Shown: positions 32,470-41,191, numbered from the stretch's first letter. The stretch: DNA of 64,000 nucleotides from Hymenobacter sp. CRA2 (GCF_002007105.1 NZ_MVBC01000002.1:558001-622000), one strand, 5' to 3'. Translations and numbers: made by a program. The notes: generated by a model from the sequence alone, not told the origin.

Positions 32470-34008
32470 ATGAATAAATGTGTTGCGGGCCTGCTCTGGG
32501 GCTGGGTGCTCCTGCTGCTACCGCTGCTCACCTGGGCGCAGCCCGCTGCACAGCTGCCACCGACTGCCTCGCTGGAGGGCGAGTGGAAAGGGCCTCTGAC
32601 CGTGCCCGGCGGCAGCCTGCCCGTGAGCATCACCGTCACCGAGCTGGCCGGCGGTACCCGCTTTGCCGTGCTCAATGTGCCCGCGCAACGCATCAACCGT
32701 GCCCTGCTCACCGTCGACCTCAAAGCCGATACCATCATTTTCGAGTCGCAGGAGCTGGGCTTTAACTACATCTGCCGCCGCTCCGCCGACGGCCAGCAGC
32801 TGCAGGGCCAATGGCGCCAGCAGGGCTTCAAAACCGACCTCACGCTGCAGTTTACGCCGCTGCCGCCCCAGCCCAAGAACTTCAAGTTTCCGCCGCCCTA
32901 CCGCGTGGAGGAGGTCACTTTCACCAGCGCCCACGATAACACACGCCTGAGCGGCACCCTTACCACGCCGCCCGGCGAGGGCCCTTTCCCGGGCGTGGTG
33001 CTGCTACCCGATATGGGCCCGCACGACCGCGACGCCGCCGTGGGCGACTACAAGCTCTTCGGCTCCCTGGCCGATTACCTCACCCGCCACGGCGTGGCCG
33101 TGCTCCGCCTCGATGGCCGCGGCGTAGGCCAGTCGGGCGGCGACTGGCGTACCGCCACCCCCGCCGACCTAGCCAAGGATGCGCAGGTGGCGCTGAGCTT
33201 TCTGCGCACGCGCAAGCTGCTCGACATTGCCCAGCTCGGGCTGATTGGCCATGGGCTAGGCGGCAACGTGGCCCTGCAGGTAGCGACGCAGCCCCTGCCG
33301 CCGGCCTTCGTGGTGAGCCTCGGGGCCCTGGGCAACCCGGGCTACGACGTGATGGCGCAACGCCCGCTGGCCGCTTTTCTTAAAGCCGGTGAAGCCGACA
33401 CGGCCCAGGAGCATCGGGGCCGTCGACAGCTGCTACAGCAGCAACAGCAGGGCGAGAAACTGGCCGAGCTGCGCCGCAAAGGGGCCAATTCGGCCCAGAT
33501 AGAGACGTACCTGGGGCAGCAGCAGATGCGCCAGCGCGCCGCCGACAAAAAGCAGCTGGACGCCCGCGTGAAAAAGCAGCGCCCGATGATGGAAATCGTG
33601 CGCAACATGCCCAACAACGACCAGGCGCAGGCCATTCTCGTCAACATGCTGCGCCAGCAAAACCCTGCCCTCGACCCGGCGGTAGCCCAGGCGCACGCCA
33701 CCGACATGGTCACGCCCTGCTACCGTAGTCTGGTGACTTACGTGCCCACGCTCAACCTGGAGCAGGTGCGCACCGCCGTCTTCCTCCTCCACGGCACCGA
33801 CGACCAGCACATTCAGCCGACCAACCTGAGCGTGCTGGAAAAAGCGCTAAAGGACAACCGCCGCGTAACCTCTCGCCGTCTCGACGGCATTAACCACCTC
33901 TTGCAGGCTCCAGCGCTGGAATGGCCGCTCGTGAACGGCGAGCAGAAACCTGTGATGTGGCCGCAGCTGAACATCCTCGAGTGGATTCGTAAGCAGGGAA
34001 AAGGTTAA
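32470..34008 (+). CDS. alpha/beta-hydrolase-fold protein lacking the nucleophile serine
   Basis: A 512-residue protein. A signal peptide ends near residue 23 (TWAQ), then a beta-rich N-terminal domain (to ~150), then an alpha/beta-hydrolase domain with a Gln/Arg-rich helical insertion (about 315-400). The Asp (HGTDDQHI near 443) and His (GINHLLQ near 478) of the triad are present. The nucleophile elbow, however, reads GHGLGG at 260-265 in place of GHSxGG, so residue 262 is Gly where Ser is expected; the DNA there is GGCCATGGGCTAGGCGGC. In the family this serine is essential, so the protein may be a non-catalytic relative. The ATG at 32470 directly precedes the signal peptide. Confidence 0.82.
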   Translation: MNKCVAGLLWGWVLLLLPLLTWAQPAAQLPPTASLEGEWKGPLTVPGGSLPVSITVTELAGGTRFAVLNVPAQRINRALLTVDLKADTIIFESQELGFNYICRRSADGQQLQGQWRQQGFKTDLTLQFTPLPPQPKNFKFPPPYRVEEVTFTSAHDNTRLSGTLTTPPGEGPFPGVVLLPDMGPHDRDAAVGDYKLFGSLADYLTRHGVAVLRLDGRGVGQSGGDWRTATPADLAKDAQVALSFLRTRKLLDIAQLGLIGHGLGGNVALQVATQPLPPAFVVSLGALGNPGYDVMAQRPLAAFLKAGEADTAQEHRGRRQLLQQQQQGEKLAELRRKGANSAQIETYLGQQQMRQRAADKKQLDARVKKQRPMMEIVRNMPNNDQAQAILVNMLRQQNPALDPAVAQAHATDMVTPCYRSLVTYVPTLNLEQVRTAVFLLHGTDDQHIQPTNLSVLEKALKDNRRVTSRRLDGINHLLQAPALEWPLVNGEQKPVMWPQLNILEWIRKQGKG

Positions 34009-34131
34009 GTTCTAACGGTAGCACCCGCTGTCCTGGCGAGAAGGCACAACATTTCGCGCATCAAGCAGGAGCTACCTCTCTTTGCTCGAAGGACAGCTAG
34101 ATGAGCCATCGTGCGTCCTCACCACGGTAGG

Positions 34132-34890
34132 TTACTCACCCGTTGGTGCTACGTCACGGCTTTCGGCATCAGCGCTGAAATACCGCATGCGGTAGCAGTT
34201 CATGGCCGTTTCGCCGAGCTGCTCCAGCAGGCGGTAATTGGCCACGGCCCCGACGGCGGCTCCCACCAGCGGCAGCAGCTGCGCCAGCTTGGCCAGGTCG
34301 ATGTAGTCGCGGTATTCCTGCTGAAAGGTGCGCCAGTCGAAGTCGGCGGCGTCGGGGGGCAGCGTTTGACGGTAGGCTTCCCAGTCGGCCACGCGCTGGT
34401 ACACCTCGTTGCGGGTGTGCTGGCTGCTGAAAGCCAGCTGAAACACATGCAGCAGGTACAGTCGCTCGGTGTAGTCGTGCACATCGTGGCCATACAGGGC
34501 CGCAATGTCGAACAGCAGCTTGAGCTTGATGCCCAGCAGCAGCGGAAAATCGGCCAGCCCGACAAAAAAGCCGGCCGCGCCGGTGGCGGCGCCCTCCACC
34601 ACGGCCACGTGCCGGTAACGCCGGATGCGGGTGCGCACCACGGCTTCGCGCTCTGCCAGCGGGGCCGCCAGCAGCGGCCGGCGCGTAAGGTGCCGGGAGC
34701 CAAACAAGACCCCGCGCACCATCTGCTTGATGGCGGCCGTGAGGGCCTGGTGCAGCTTTTCGGGCAGCAGGGCGTTCAGGCGCGTCTGCATGCCGCGCGT
34801 CAGGCGGTCGAGCACGGTGGGCGGCTGCTGCATGCGGCGCTGCCACGCGTGCAACTCGGCGTAGGCCTGCTGGTCGGCGACGTCTATCAT
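34132..34890 (-). CDS. EcsC-family protein
   Basis: A 252-residue protein. The glycine/alanine-rich segment EGAATGAAGFFVGLADFPLLLGIKL (in the region of residues 98-122) and LLPLVGAAVGAVANYRLLEQLGETA near 205-230 are typical of EcsC. Two hydrophobic stretches suggest membrane association. EcsC was named from the Bacillus Ecs ABC locus, but its biochemical role is not established. It is flanked by unrelated genes and has no evident operon. Confidence 0.82.
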   Translation of the reverse strand: MIDVADQQAYAELHAWQRRMQQPPTVLDRLTRGMQTRLNALLPEKLHQALTAAIKQMVRGVLFGSRHLTRRPLLAAPLAEREAVVRTRIRRYRHVAVVEGAATGAAGFFVGLADFPLLLGIKLKLLFDIAALYGHDVHDYTERLYLLHVFQLAFSSQHTRNEVYQRVADWEAYRQTLPPDAADFDWRTFQQEYRDYIDLAKLAQLLPLVGAAVGAVANYRLLEQLGETAMNCYRMRYFSADAESRDVAPTGE

Positions 34891-35037
34891 GGCGGTTTGA
34901 AGTGCTTTTCGGGCCTAAGGTACGGGCTGGCGCGGCGCCCGATTCGTAAGCTCTACCATATCAGTGCGGGCGTAGTTGCGTAAGGTGAACGAGTAGCCGC
35001 TGCTATTTTCCTCACCACACCAAAACCCCACACACCG

Positions 35038-35532
35038 ATGTTTGATAAGCTGGAAACCCTGAACGACCTGCTCATTCTTCAACTCAAAGACCTCTACAGC
35101 GCCGAAACGCAGCTTGTGGATGCGCTGCCGCAAATGGCGGAAGCCGCCAAAGACGGCCGCCTGCGCCGCGGCTTCGAGCGGCACCTGCACGAAACCGAAA
35201 GCCAGGTGAAGCGCCTGGAGCGCATCGGCAAGGCGCTGGAAGTGGACCTGGACGGGCACACCTGCGTAGCCATGCAGGGCTTGATCAAAGAGGGTCAGAT
35301 AACGATGTCGGAAAACGCCACCGACGAGGTAATGGACGCCGCCCTGATTGCGGCGTCGCAAAAAATCGAGCACTACGAAATTGCCGGTTACGGCACGGCC
35401 GCTCACTACGCCGAGCGCCTGGGCTACGCCGACGCGGCTGATTTGCTGCGCAAAACCCTGGCCGAGGAGCAGCTCACCGACACCAAGCTCAACGACTTGG
35501 CCAAGAACTACCTGAACCAAAAAGCCGAGTAG
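35038..35532 (+). CDS. YciE/YciF ferroxidase-like protein (DUF892)
   Basis: A 164-residue all-helical protein of the ferritin-like DUF892 family. LQLKDLYSAETQLVDALPQMAEAA is the typical first helix, and HLHETESQVKRLE and KIEHYEIAGYGTAAHYAE carry the Glu/His residues that would bind a di-iron centre. Family members are induced by stress and are proposed to bind or oxidise iron. It is cytosolic, with no signal peptide, and monocistronic. Confidence 0.9.
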   Translation: MFDKLETLNDLLILQLKDLYSAETQLVDALPQMAEAAKDGRLRRGFERHLHETESQVKRLERIGKALEVDLDGHTCVAMQGLIKEGQITMSENATDEVMDAALIAASQKIEHYEIAGYGTAAHYAERLGYADAADLLRKTLAEEQLTDTKLNDLAKNYLNQKAE

Positions 35533-35551
35533 AACATCCGGCTCGGGGCAG

Positions 35552-35597
35552 GAAGACGAGAGCTGGCAGGCCGCTCGGCCTACCAGCTCTCGTCTTC
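35552..35597. terminator. bidirectional hairpin terminator overlapping a gene end
   Basis: A 15-bp perfect stem (35552-35566 with 35583-35597) extends inward with one mismatch. It lies between convergent genes; its right arm encodes the last residues of the DUF4468 protein. Confidence 0.8.
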
Positions 35598-36161
35598 TTT
35601 CATGGCCCCGGCTATGCTGCGCGTGAGCTGCTGGGCCACCAGCTGCAGTTGCCGCTGGTGGTTTTGCATGCGGCGCGGCGTCATGAAGGGCACCGAGGCA
35701 TCCAGGAACCTCTCCGCCGGCTCGATGCCGGGGCAGGGCGTGCCGGCGCTGGGGTAGTCCTGGAAGTAAAAGTCGGTTAGCTCGTACTTGTAGCGGCCGT
35801 CTTTCACGGCCAGCTTCACGGTGCAAAACAGCTGCTTCTGGAAGAGCAGATTCCCGAGCCCGGGCATGTCGATGTCCGTCACCACCTGCCCTACTACCAG
35901 CCCGGCTTCCGGCTCGGCCACGCGCAGGTACACCTGGCTGCGGCGCTGCGGGGTGGCAAACCAAGTTGAGGCCCGGCCAAACAGCACGGCTTGGCTGGCG
36001 TTGGCCATCGGTACCACCGCCGTGTAGCGAATGATCTGGGTGCCGGAATCCACCGGAATCGGCGCGAGGACCGGGGTAGCCGGGGCAGAGGCGACTTGGC
36101 TGCCCTGCGCCAAAGCGCCGATGGAGCCCATCAGCAGGCAAAGAGTAAGTACGTGTCTCAT
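35580..36161 (-). CDS. secreted DUF4468 protein
   Basis: A 193-residue protein with a signal peptide ending near residue 19 (ALAQG). The body (IIRYTAVVPMANASQAVLFGRASTWF, VTDIDMPGLGNLLFQKQLFCTVKLAVKDGRYKYELTDFY split over residues ~40-120) has the pattern of DUF4468, a TBP-like fold found in Bacteroidota periplasmic proteins. Function is unknown. The ATG at 36159-36161 is chosen for the signal peptide. The last codons form one arm of a terminator. Confidence 0.82.
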   Translation of the reverse strand: MRHVLTLCLLMGSIGALAQGSQVASAPATPVLAPIPVDSGTQIIRYTAVVPMANASQAVLFGRASTWFATPQRRSQVYLRVAEPEAGLVVGQVVTDIDMPGLGNLLFQKQLFCTVKLAVKDGRYKYELTDFYFQDYPSAGTPCPGIEPAERFLDASVPFMTPRRMQNHQRQLQLVAQQLTRSIAGAMKEDESW

Positions 36162-36184
36162 AGAGATAGGAATTAGTGGAAGTC

Positions 36185-36226
36185 GGTAAAAGCAAAAGCC
36201 CGGCCAGCTGTGCAGCTGCCGGGCTT
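36185..36226 (-). terminator. terminator after Gfo/Idh gene
   Basis: On the minus strand AAGCCCGGCAGCTG (36226-36213) pairs with 36196-36210 with one bulge, followed by TTTTGCTTTT. Confidence 0.8.
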
Positions 36227-36283
36227 GTTTCATCGCCAATAATGTGGTTGGCAAGCATTACTTCCTCGTATTGAGCTGCTTCG

Positions 36284-37333
36284 CTAAGCCGGTTTCAGCG
36301 CGTAAATCCGCTCGATAATCTCCACCACTTTCAGCCCTTCCAGCGCGTTGGTGGTGGCGTAGCTGCGCCGCTGCACCGTGTCCACCACGTTTTCGATGAC
36401 TTGCACGTGGTTAGCCGCTGAGCCTTGGTACGGGCCGTAGTTGTTGGCCGGGTTGGTAGGCGGCAGCACTGGCAACTGGTAGTCGCGCAGGTGGCAGTAC
36501 TCCACTTTGTCCATGTACTGCCCGCCCAGACGCAGGCTGCCGTGCTCGGCTACCACCGTGAGCGAACTTTCCAGGTTTCGGTCCCACACGGCCGTGCTGT
36601 ACTGCAGCGTGCCCGCGCCGCCGCGCACCAAGTCAAAAGTAACCAGCCCGGAATCCTCGAATTCCGTCAGCTGCTGGTGGTTGAAGTCACGGAAGCGGGC
36701 CGTAACGTTAGTAATGTCGCCGAACACCCAGTAGAGCAGGTCAATGAAGTGACTGAACTGGGTGAAGAGCGTGCCGCCGTCCTGGGCGCGGGTGCCGTGC
36801 CAAGTGCCGGGGCGGTAGTAGCGGGCGTCGCGGTTCCAGAAGCAGTTGAGCTGCACCAGGTAAATCTGCCCCAGCCGCCCCTCGTCGTACACCTGCTTGA
36901 GCCAGGCCGCGGGCGGTGAGTAGCGGTTCTGCATCACTCCGAACACCAGCCGGCCCGTCTGCAAGGCCGTGTGCACGATGTCTTCGGCATCGGCTTTGCG
37001 CAGGGCAATGGGCTTTTCGATGACCACGTGCAGGCCGTGGCGCAGCCCGCGAATGGCCTGCGGGGCGTGCAGGTAATTGGGCGTAGCCACCGTCAGCACA
37101 TCGGCGGCGGGGCCGTGGGCCAAAAACTCTTCGAGCGAATCGAAGAAAGGCACGTCGGGAAAAGCAGCGGCCAGCTCAGCCCGCAGCTCCTGCCGGGTAT
37201 CGACCAAGGCGACGAGCTGGGCGCCGGGGTGCCGCGCCACCAGGGAAGCGTGGCGGCGGCCGATATGGCCTACGCCGCAGATAACAAAGCGGACCGGGGC
37301 CGCGGCAGCAGAATTGGAGTCAGAAGACAGCAC
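36284..37333 (-). CDS. Gfo/Idh/MocA sugar oxidoreductase (WbpB-like)
   Basis: A 349-residue NAD-dependent dehydrogenase. The Rossmann loop is ICGVGHIGRRHA near residue 18, VIEKPIAL near 105 holds the catalytic-domain lysine EKP, and HFIDLLYWVFGD near 205 the active-site His/Asp. The length and the GTLFTQFSHFIDLL region resemble WbpB/WlbA enzymes that oxidise UDP-GlcNAcA at C3. A DegT aminotransferase of WbpE type lies upstream on the same strand, past an M48 protease gene. The pair would make a 3-amino uronic sugar. Assignment to WbpB is inferred. Confidence 0.82.
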   Translation of the reverse strand: MLSSDSNSAAAAPVRFVICGVGHIGRRHASLVARHPGAQLVALVDTRQELRAELAAAFPDVPFFDSLEEFLAHGPAADVLTVATPNYLHAPQAIRGLRHGLHVVIEKPIALRKADAEDIVHTALQTGRLVFGVMQNRYSPPAAWLKQVYDEGRLGQIYLVQLNCFWNRDARYYRPGTWHGTRAQDGGTLFTQFSHFIDLLYWVFGDITNVTARFRDFNHQQLTEFEDSGLVTFDLVRGGAGTLQYSTAVWDRNLESSLTVVAEHGSLRLGGQYMDKVEYCHLRDYQLPVLPPTNPANNYGPYQGSAANHVQVIENVVDTVQRRSYATTNALEGLKVVEIIERIYALKPA

Positions 37334-37511
37334 GCCGCAAGCTGCGAAAAAAGCAGCGGATGCAGCCCGGTTTACAGGCTTTTTGCTGGTAGCAGCTTAT
37401 CCAAATAAGCACCGTTTTTGGAGAAACGCCCTCCGTAGCGGCATCGGGAGTTGTATGGCTTTTCACACCCGGAATGCATCCGTACAACCCGCTCCCGCAC
37501 CGCTGCCTGTT

Positions 37512-37551
37512 AAAAAAGCGCAGCCGCTTCTCGGGTGAGAAGCGGCTGCGC
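37512..37551 (-). terminator. terminator after M48 gene
   Basis: A perfect 15-bp stem (37518-37532 with 37537-37551), GGGT loop, followed on the minus strand by TTTTTT. Confidence 0.9.
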
Positions 37552-37615
37552 AAGGGAAAAAAGTCACAGGTGATAAACAGCTACCGGGCCTGCGACATTG
37601 CAGGTGCTGAGCGGC

Positions 37616-38461
37616 TTAGAGCAGCCGCTTCAGCTCCGTGAAGTTGGTGTTGCTCACTGAGCGGCTGGTGCAGCCCAGCGCACGGGCACTGCTCTGAATG
37701 GCCTGCACGCGGGAGCCAGGGTTGGGGTGCGTGCTCATAAACTCCGGCGGATTGGCATTGCCCTGCTTCTCGGCCTTGATGAAGAAGCCAGCCGCACCGT
37801 CGCAGGCGTAGTAGCGGGTGCCGTTCAGGTAAATAGCCGAGTACTTATCCGCTTCCTGCTCGAAGGTGCGGCTGAACTTGAGCTGGCCCAGGCCGGCCAG
37901 GCCGCCGGCAATCTGCGTGAGCAAGCCCTGGTTTTTGCCCAGCACCACGCTGGCCAGAATACCGATGCCGTATTGGCGCTGCAGCAGCTGGGTGCTGTGG
38001 CGGCGGTCGGCGTGGGCTATTTCGTGGCCCAGCACGCCGGCCAGCTCGCTTTCGTTGTCGAGGAACTTCACCAGGCCCGTAAACACGTAAATGTGGCCGC
38101 CGGGCGTGGCAAAGGCGTTCTGCGTGGCGTCGTCCTTGATCAGCTTCACGTCCCAGGGAAACTGGTTGCGGTACTTCAGGTTGCCGTTGTCGAGCACACG
38201 CTTCACCACGCCGTCGAGCAGCTGGTAGGCGCGGGCGTTGCTGCTGCGTGACATCAGCTGGCCCTTAGCGGCGTACATCGAATCGGTCTGGTGCGCTACC
38301 TGGGCACCCAGGGCAATGTCCTGGTCGACGGAAAACAGGTTGAAGCCCTGCGCCGGTGCCACAGGGGCGGCCGCAGCAGCGGGCTTATAAACGGTGGCAG
38401 CGGTAAGGCCGGCTGCGGCCGTCAGCGCCGCGGCGAGGGTCAGGAAAGGACGGAACATCAT
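37616..38461 (-). CDS. M48-family metalloprotease
   Basis: A 281-residue secreted or periplasmic protease. A signal-like hydrophobic segment covers residues 4-25. The zinc motif is HEIAHADRRHS near residue 145, and FSRTFEQEADKYSAIYL supplies the third ligand Glu (EQEAD). FMSTHPNPGSRVQAIQ near the C-terminus is typical of the family (BepA/LoiP/HtpX relatives). It probably degrades misfolded envelope proteins. Two adjacent ATGs (38461, 38458) are possible starts; the longer frame before them is not protein-like. It sits between two sugar-nucleotide genes. Confidence 0.88.
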   Translation of the reverse strand: MMFRPFLTLAAALTAAAGLTAATVYKPAAAAAPVAPAQGFNLFSVDQDIALGAQVAHQTDSMYAAKGQLMSRSSNARAYQLLDGVVKRVLDNGNLKYRNQFPWDVKLIKDDATQNAFATPGGHIYVFTGLVKFLDNESELAGVLGHEIAHADRRHSTQLLQRQYGIGILASVVLGKNQGLLTQIAGGLAGLGQLKFSRTFEQEADKYSAIYLNGTRYYACDGAAGFFIKAEKQGNANPPEFMSTHPNPGSRVQAIQSSARALGCTSRSVSNTNFTELKRLL

Positions 38462-38555
38462 CGGGTAAGAAATCAAAAACAGAAGCGTTGTACGACGCTC
38501 AGAAAAAACGGTGCCAAGGCCGCGCAGCGGCACATCCGGGACGCGCAAATGGCCA

Positions 38556-38587
38556 GTCATCCTGAAGACTCGGCGCTTCAGGATGAC
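38556..38587. repeat. short GTCATCCTGA hairpin
   Basis: GTCATCCTGAAG (38556-38567) pairs perfectly with 38576-38587 around an 8-nt loop. It shares its outer sequence with the longer hairpins at 41053 and 62137 and may terminate the DegT gene. Confidence 0.7.
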
Positions 38588-38597
38588 CAATTCGAAA

Positions 38598-39788
38598 CTA
38601 CTCCGCTGCGCCAGTTTTTACCACCGCTGCCACGTATGCCACCTGCTCAGGCGTCAGACCGGGGTGAATGGGCAACGACAACACTGTACGGCACAGCGCC
38701 TCGGCCACCGGAAACTGACCGGCCCGGTAGCCCAAATAAGCGTAGGCCGGCTGCAGGTGCACCGGCACCGGGTAATACACTACCGAAGGCACCCCGTGCT
38801 GCTGCAGGTGCTTTTGCAAGGCATCACGCCGCGCCTCCGACGCCAACGTGAGGGTATACTGGTGAAACACGTGGGTGCTGCCGGCCTGCCGTGCGGGAAT
38901 CTGCAGGCCCGGCACCGTGCCGAGGGCCGCATCGTACTGGGCGGCTACCTGTTGCCGGGCGGCCGTCCAGGCGCCGAGGTGGCGGAGCTTCACGCGCAGC
39001 AGCGCCGCCTGCAGGGTATCGAGGCGCGAGTTCAGGCCGATGCGCTGGTGCACGTACTTGCGGCCGCGGGCCTGGCCGTGGTTGGCCAGCTCGTACAGGT
39101 GCGCGGCGCGGGCCGCGTCGCGGGTGAGCAGGGCGCCGCCGTCGCCGAGGCAGCCTAGGTTCTTCGACGGAAAGAAGGACGTGGTGCCCACCTCCCCTAC
39201 CGTACCGGCCGCTACCAGCTGCCCGTCAGCCCCTTGCCAGGTAGCCCCGATGGCCTGGGCGTTGTCTTCAATCAGGGCGAGGCCGTGCCGGTTGGCCACG
39301 CCGCGCAGGGCGGTGAGGTCGGCGCACTGCCCGTAGAGGTGCACGGCCAGGATGGCGCGGGTGCGCAGCGTGATGGCGGCCTCGGTAGCGGCGGCGTCGA
39401 GCGTGAACATGCGCGGATCGACTTCGGCCGGCACGGGGCGCAGGCCCAGGATGGCAGCTGCTTCGGCCGTAGCCACGTAAGTAAACGCCGGCACAATTAT
39501 TTCGTCGCCGGGCTGCAGCTCCAGGCTCATCAGGGCCAGTTGCAGCGCGTCGGTGCCGTTGGCGCAGGGCACCACGTAGGCGCCCCCGAGGTAGGCGCCC
39601 AGCTCCTGGGCAAACTGCTCCACGTCGGGGCCCTGGATAAAATCCCCGGTGTGCATCACGTGCTGTAGGGCAGCATCCAGTTCCGCTTGGATGGCAGCGT
39701 GTTGGGCGGGCAGGTCGAGCAGGCGGATGGGCGCCGGGGGCGCAGCGAGAGCAGATGCAGCGGACAAAACGCGGGAGATGAAAGGCAT
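38598..39788 (-). CDS. DegT/DnrJ/EryC1 aminotransferase (WbpE-like)
   Basis: A 396-residue PLP-dependent sugar aminotransferase. IRLLDLPAQHAAIQAELDAAL and GDFIQGPDVEQFAQELGAYLG open the domain, PCANGTDALQLALMSL and EDNAQAIGA bind the cofactor, and TTSFFPSKNLGCLGDGG contains the PLP lysine (SKNLG). This opening is typical of WbpE, which aminates the C3 keto group made by WbpB. The partner dehydrogenase is at 36284. A -7 box (TATCTTTA) and a 9-bp hairpin (39791-39811) precede the ATG. Confidence 0.88.
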   Translation of the reverse strand: MPFISRVLSAASALAAPPAPIRLLDLPAQHAAIQAELDAALQHVMHTGDFIQGPDVEQFAQELGAYLGGAYVVPCANGTDALQLALMSLELQPGDEIIVPAFTYVATAEAAAILGLRPVPAEVDPRMFTLDAAATEAAITLRTRAILAVHLYGQCADLTALRGVANRHGLALIEDNAQAIGATWQGADGQLVAAGTVGEVGTTSFFPSKNLGCLGDGGALLTRDAARAAHLYELANHGQARGRKYVHQRIGLNSRLDTLQAALLRVKLRHLGAWTAARQQVAAQYDAALGTVPGLQIPARQAGSTHVFHQYTLTLASEARRDALQKHLQQHGVPSVVYYPVPVHLQPAYAYLGYRAGQFPVAEALCRTVLSLPIHPGLTPEQVAYVAAVVKTGAAE

Positions 39789-39790
39789 TG

Positions 39791-39811
39791 ACCACCGCGT
39801 GGCGCGGTGGT
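39791..39811. promoter_or_regulatory. hairpin in 5' leader of WbpE-like gene
   Basis: ACCACCGCG (39791-39799) pairs perfectly with 39803-39811 over a 3-nt loop, 2 nt before the start codon on the minus strand. It could mask translation initiation. Confidence 0.5.
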
Positions 39812-39820
39812 TTCGGGGGC

Positions 39821-39828
39821 TAAAGATA
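39821..39828 (-). promoter_or_regulatory. -7 element of WbpE-like gene
   Basis: TATCTTTA on the minus strand, one base off TAnnTTTG, 32 nt before the ATG. Confidence 0.5.
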
Positions 39829-39996
39829 GCGCGGGGCTGTGGCGACGGAACTTCCCGGCTCGCTTATATAGGCTTAAAGCCATCTTTCTGCCCGCAGCCT
39901 GCGTAACCTGCTATGTAGAGCTTGCGTTAAGCGGCCCAAATGCCCCGCTGGCCGCAGTGCGGGCGACATTTTTCTTCACTGTAACCTAGCATCCCC

Positions 39997-40896
39997 ATGT
40001 TTAAGAAGGTTCTTACCACCCAAGCCCTGGCCCTGCTGCTGCTCAGCGGCGGCGTGGCCTTTACCAGCGCCAGCTGCAACCGCGCCGACCGTCAGGAAGC
40101 CGCGGCCGACACCGATCAGGCCTACGAAGACTTCAAAACCTTCGTCGCCAACACCGAAGCCAATGCCGAAGCCGTGGGCAACAAAACCCAGGCCGAATGG
40201 GACGAGGAAACCAACCAGCTGAAATCGGAATACGACGCCAAAACCGCGGCGGCCGAAGCCAGCATGAGCAGCTGGAACGACCAGCGCAAAGCTGAATACG
40301 ACGAGCTGAAAACGCGCTACACCACGGCCTACGACAAGCGTTCCACCGCTTACGGCAGCGGCAGCATGAGCGCCGGCGGTAGCGACGCTACCAAACCGGG
40401 CAAGTACTACACGGCCACGAACCCGGCCACCCAGCTGACGGCCGCCAACGCCCGGCAGACCTACGAGGCCTTCGTCAATAACATCAAGCAGAACGAAGAC
40501 AAGTACGACATCGACGACTGGCGCTACATTAAGACGGAGTGGCGCGCCCTCGACGAAGCTTACGACAAGGTGAAAGGCGACATTCCGGCCAAGGACCTGG
40601 CCGAAATCCAGAAGGAAAAGCTGAAGTTCGCCGCCTTCAAATCCTTTGACAAAGCCGAAGCCCGCGCTGCCCAGGGCGCCGACGCAGTAAGCGGCGAAGC
40701 CCGGAAATTGGACGCCAATACCCAGGACGAACGTTCGAAAGTTGGTCAGGCCGCCAGCAACACCGCTCACGACGTGAAGGAAGCCGGTAAGGACGTGGGC
40801 CACGGCATTGGTCACGTCGCCAAGAAAATCGGCGAGAAGACCAAGGATGGCTACAAGGAAGTAAAGTCGGAAGTCAAGAACACCGACAATGACTAA
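39997..40896 (+). CDS. coiled-coil lipoprotein of unknown function
   Basis: A 299-residue lipoprotein. A signal peptide with lipobox TSASC (Cys near residue 27) is followed by a highly charged, Ala/Glu/Lys-rich helical region with two similar blocks (YEDFKTFVANTEANAEAVG near 43 and YEAFVNNIKQNEDKYDIDD near 155) and a LEA-like C-terminus (VGQAASNTAHDVKEAGKDV, KKIGEKTKDGYKEVKSEV). The two blocks suggest an internal duplication. Probably periplasmic, anchored to a membrane. I do not recognise a named family. Its stop codon lies in a dispersed repeat. Confidence 0.82.
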   Translation: MFKKVLTTQALALLLLSGGVAFTSASCNRADRQEAAADTDQAYEDFKTFVANTEANAEAVGNKTQAEWDEETNQLKSEYDAKTAAAEASMSSWNDQRKAEYDELKTRYTTAYDKRSTAYGSGSMSAGGSDATKPGKYYTATNPATQLTAANARQTYEAFVNNIKQNEDKYDIDDWRYIKTEWRALDEAYDKVKGDIPAKDLAEIQKEKLKFAAFKSFDKAEARAAQGADAVSGEARKLDANTQDERSKVGQAASNTAHDVKEAGKDVGHGIGHVAKKIGEKTKDGYKEVKSEVKNTDND

Positions 40897-40949
40897 TCAC
40901 GGATTGCGGCAGATTCATCGGCTTTCACGGATTTCGTGAACGATGGACG
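40894..40949 (+). repeat. copy B of 54-nt dispersed repeat
   Basis: Starts TAATCACGGATTGCGGCAG and continues CGGCTTTCACGGATT and GTGAACGAT, aligned with copies at 5403 and 43886. Its TAA is the lipoprotein stop codon. Confidence 0.75.
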
Positions 40950-40969
40950 CCACACGGTGGAATTTCAGC

Positions 40970-41000
40970 AAAAAGGCCTCGCTTCGGCGGGGCCTTTTTT
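40970..41000 (+). terminator. terminator after coiled-coil lipoprotein gene
   Basis: AAAAAGGCCTCGC, TTCG loop, GCGGGGCCTTTTTT: a ~12-bp stem with one mismatch and a T6 tail. Confidence 0.88.
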
Positions 41001-41052
41001 AGTTGCTACGCGATGAAAGCGGTTTAGAAATGGGTATGTATAGCTAAGCCGT

Positions 41053-41147
41053 CTGTCATCCTGAGCGGAACGCGAAGGATCTTATCACGCTTGGGCATAT
41101 TACCCTCTAGCGCTGTAAGGTCCTTCGCGTTCCGCTCAGGATGACAG
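41053..41147. repeat. long hairpin element, copy 1
   Basis: Arms 41053-41084 and 41116-41147 are 32 nt with one mismatch around a 31-nt loop. Outer part CTGTCATCCTGAGC, core GGAACG, inner CGAAGGA. Compare the element at 62137. Confidence 0.88.
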
Positions 41148-41191
41148 GAGGAAGATGAACCTTGAGCAGCGTCTTTAAGACGAGCTTTGCG

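Noticed and set aside
34027-34097. Weak inverted repeat GCTGTCCT...AGGACAGC
   Set aside because: Only 8 bp with a 55-nt gap; may be a decayed repeat but not supportable.
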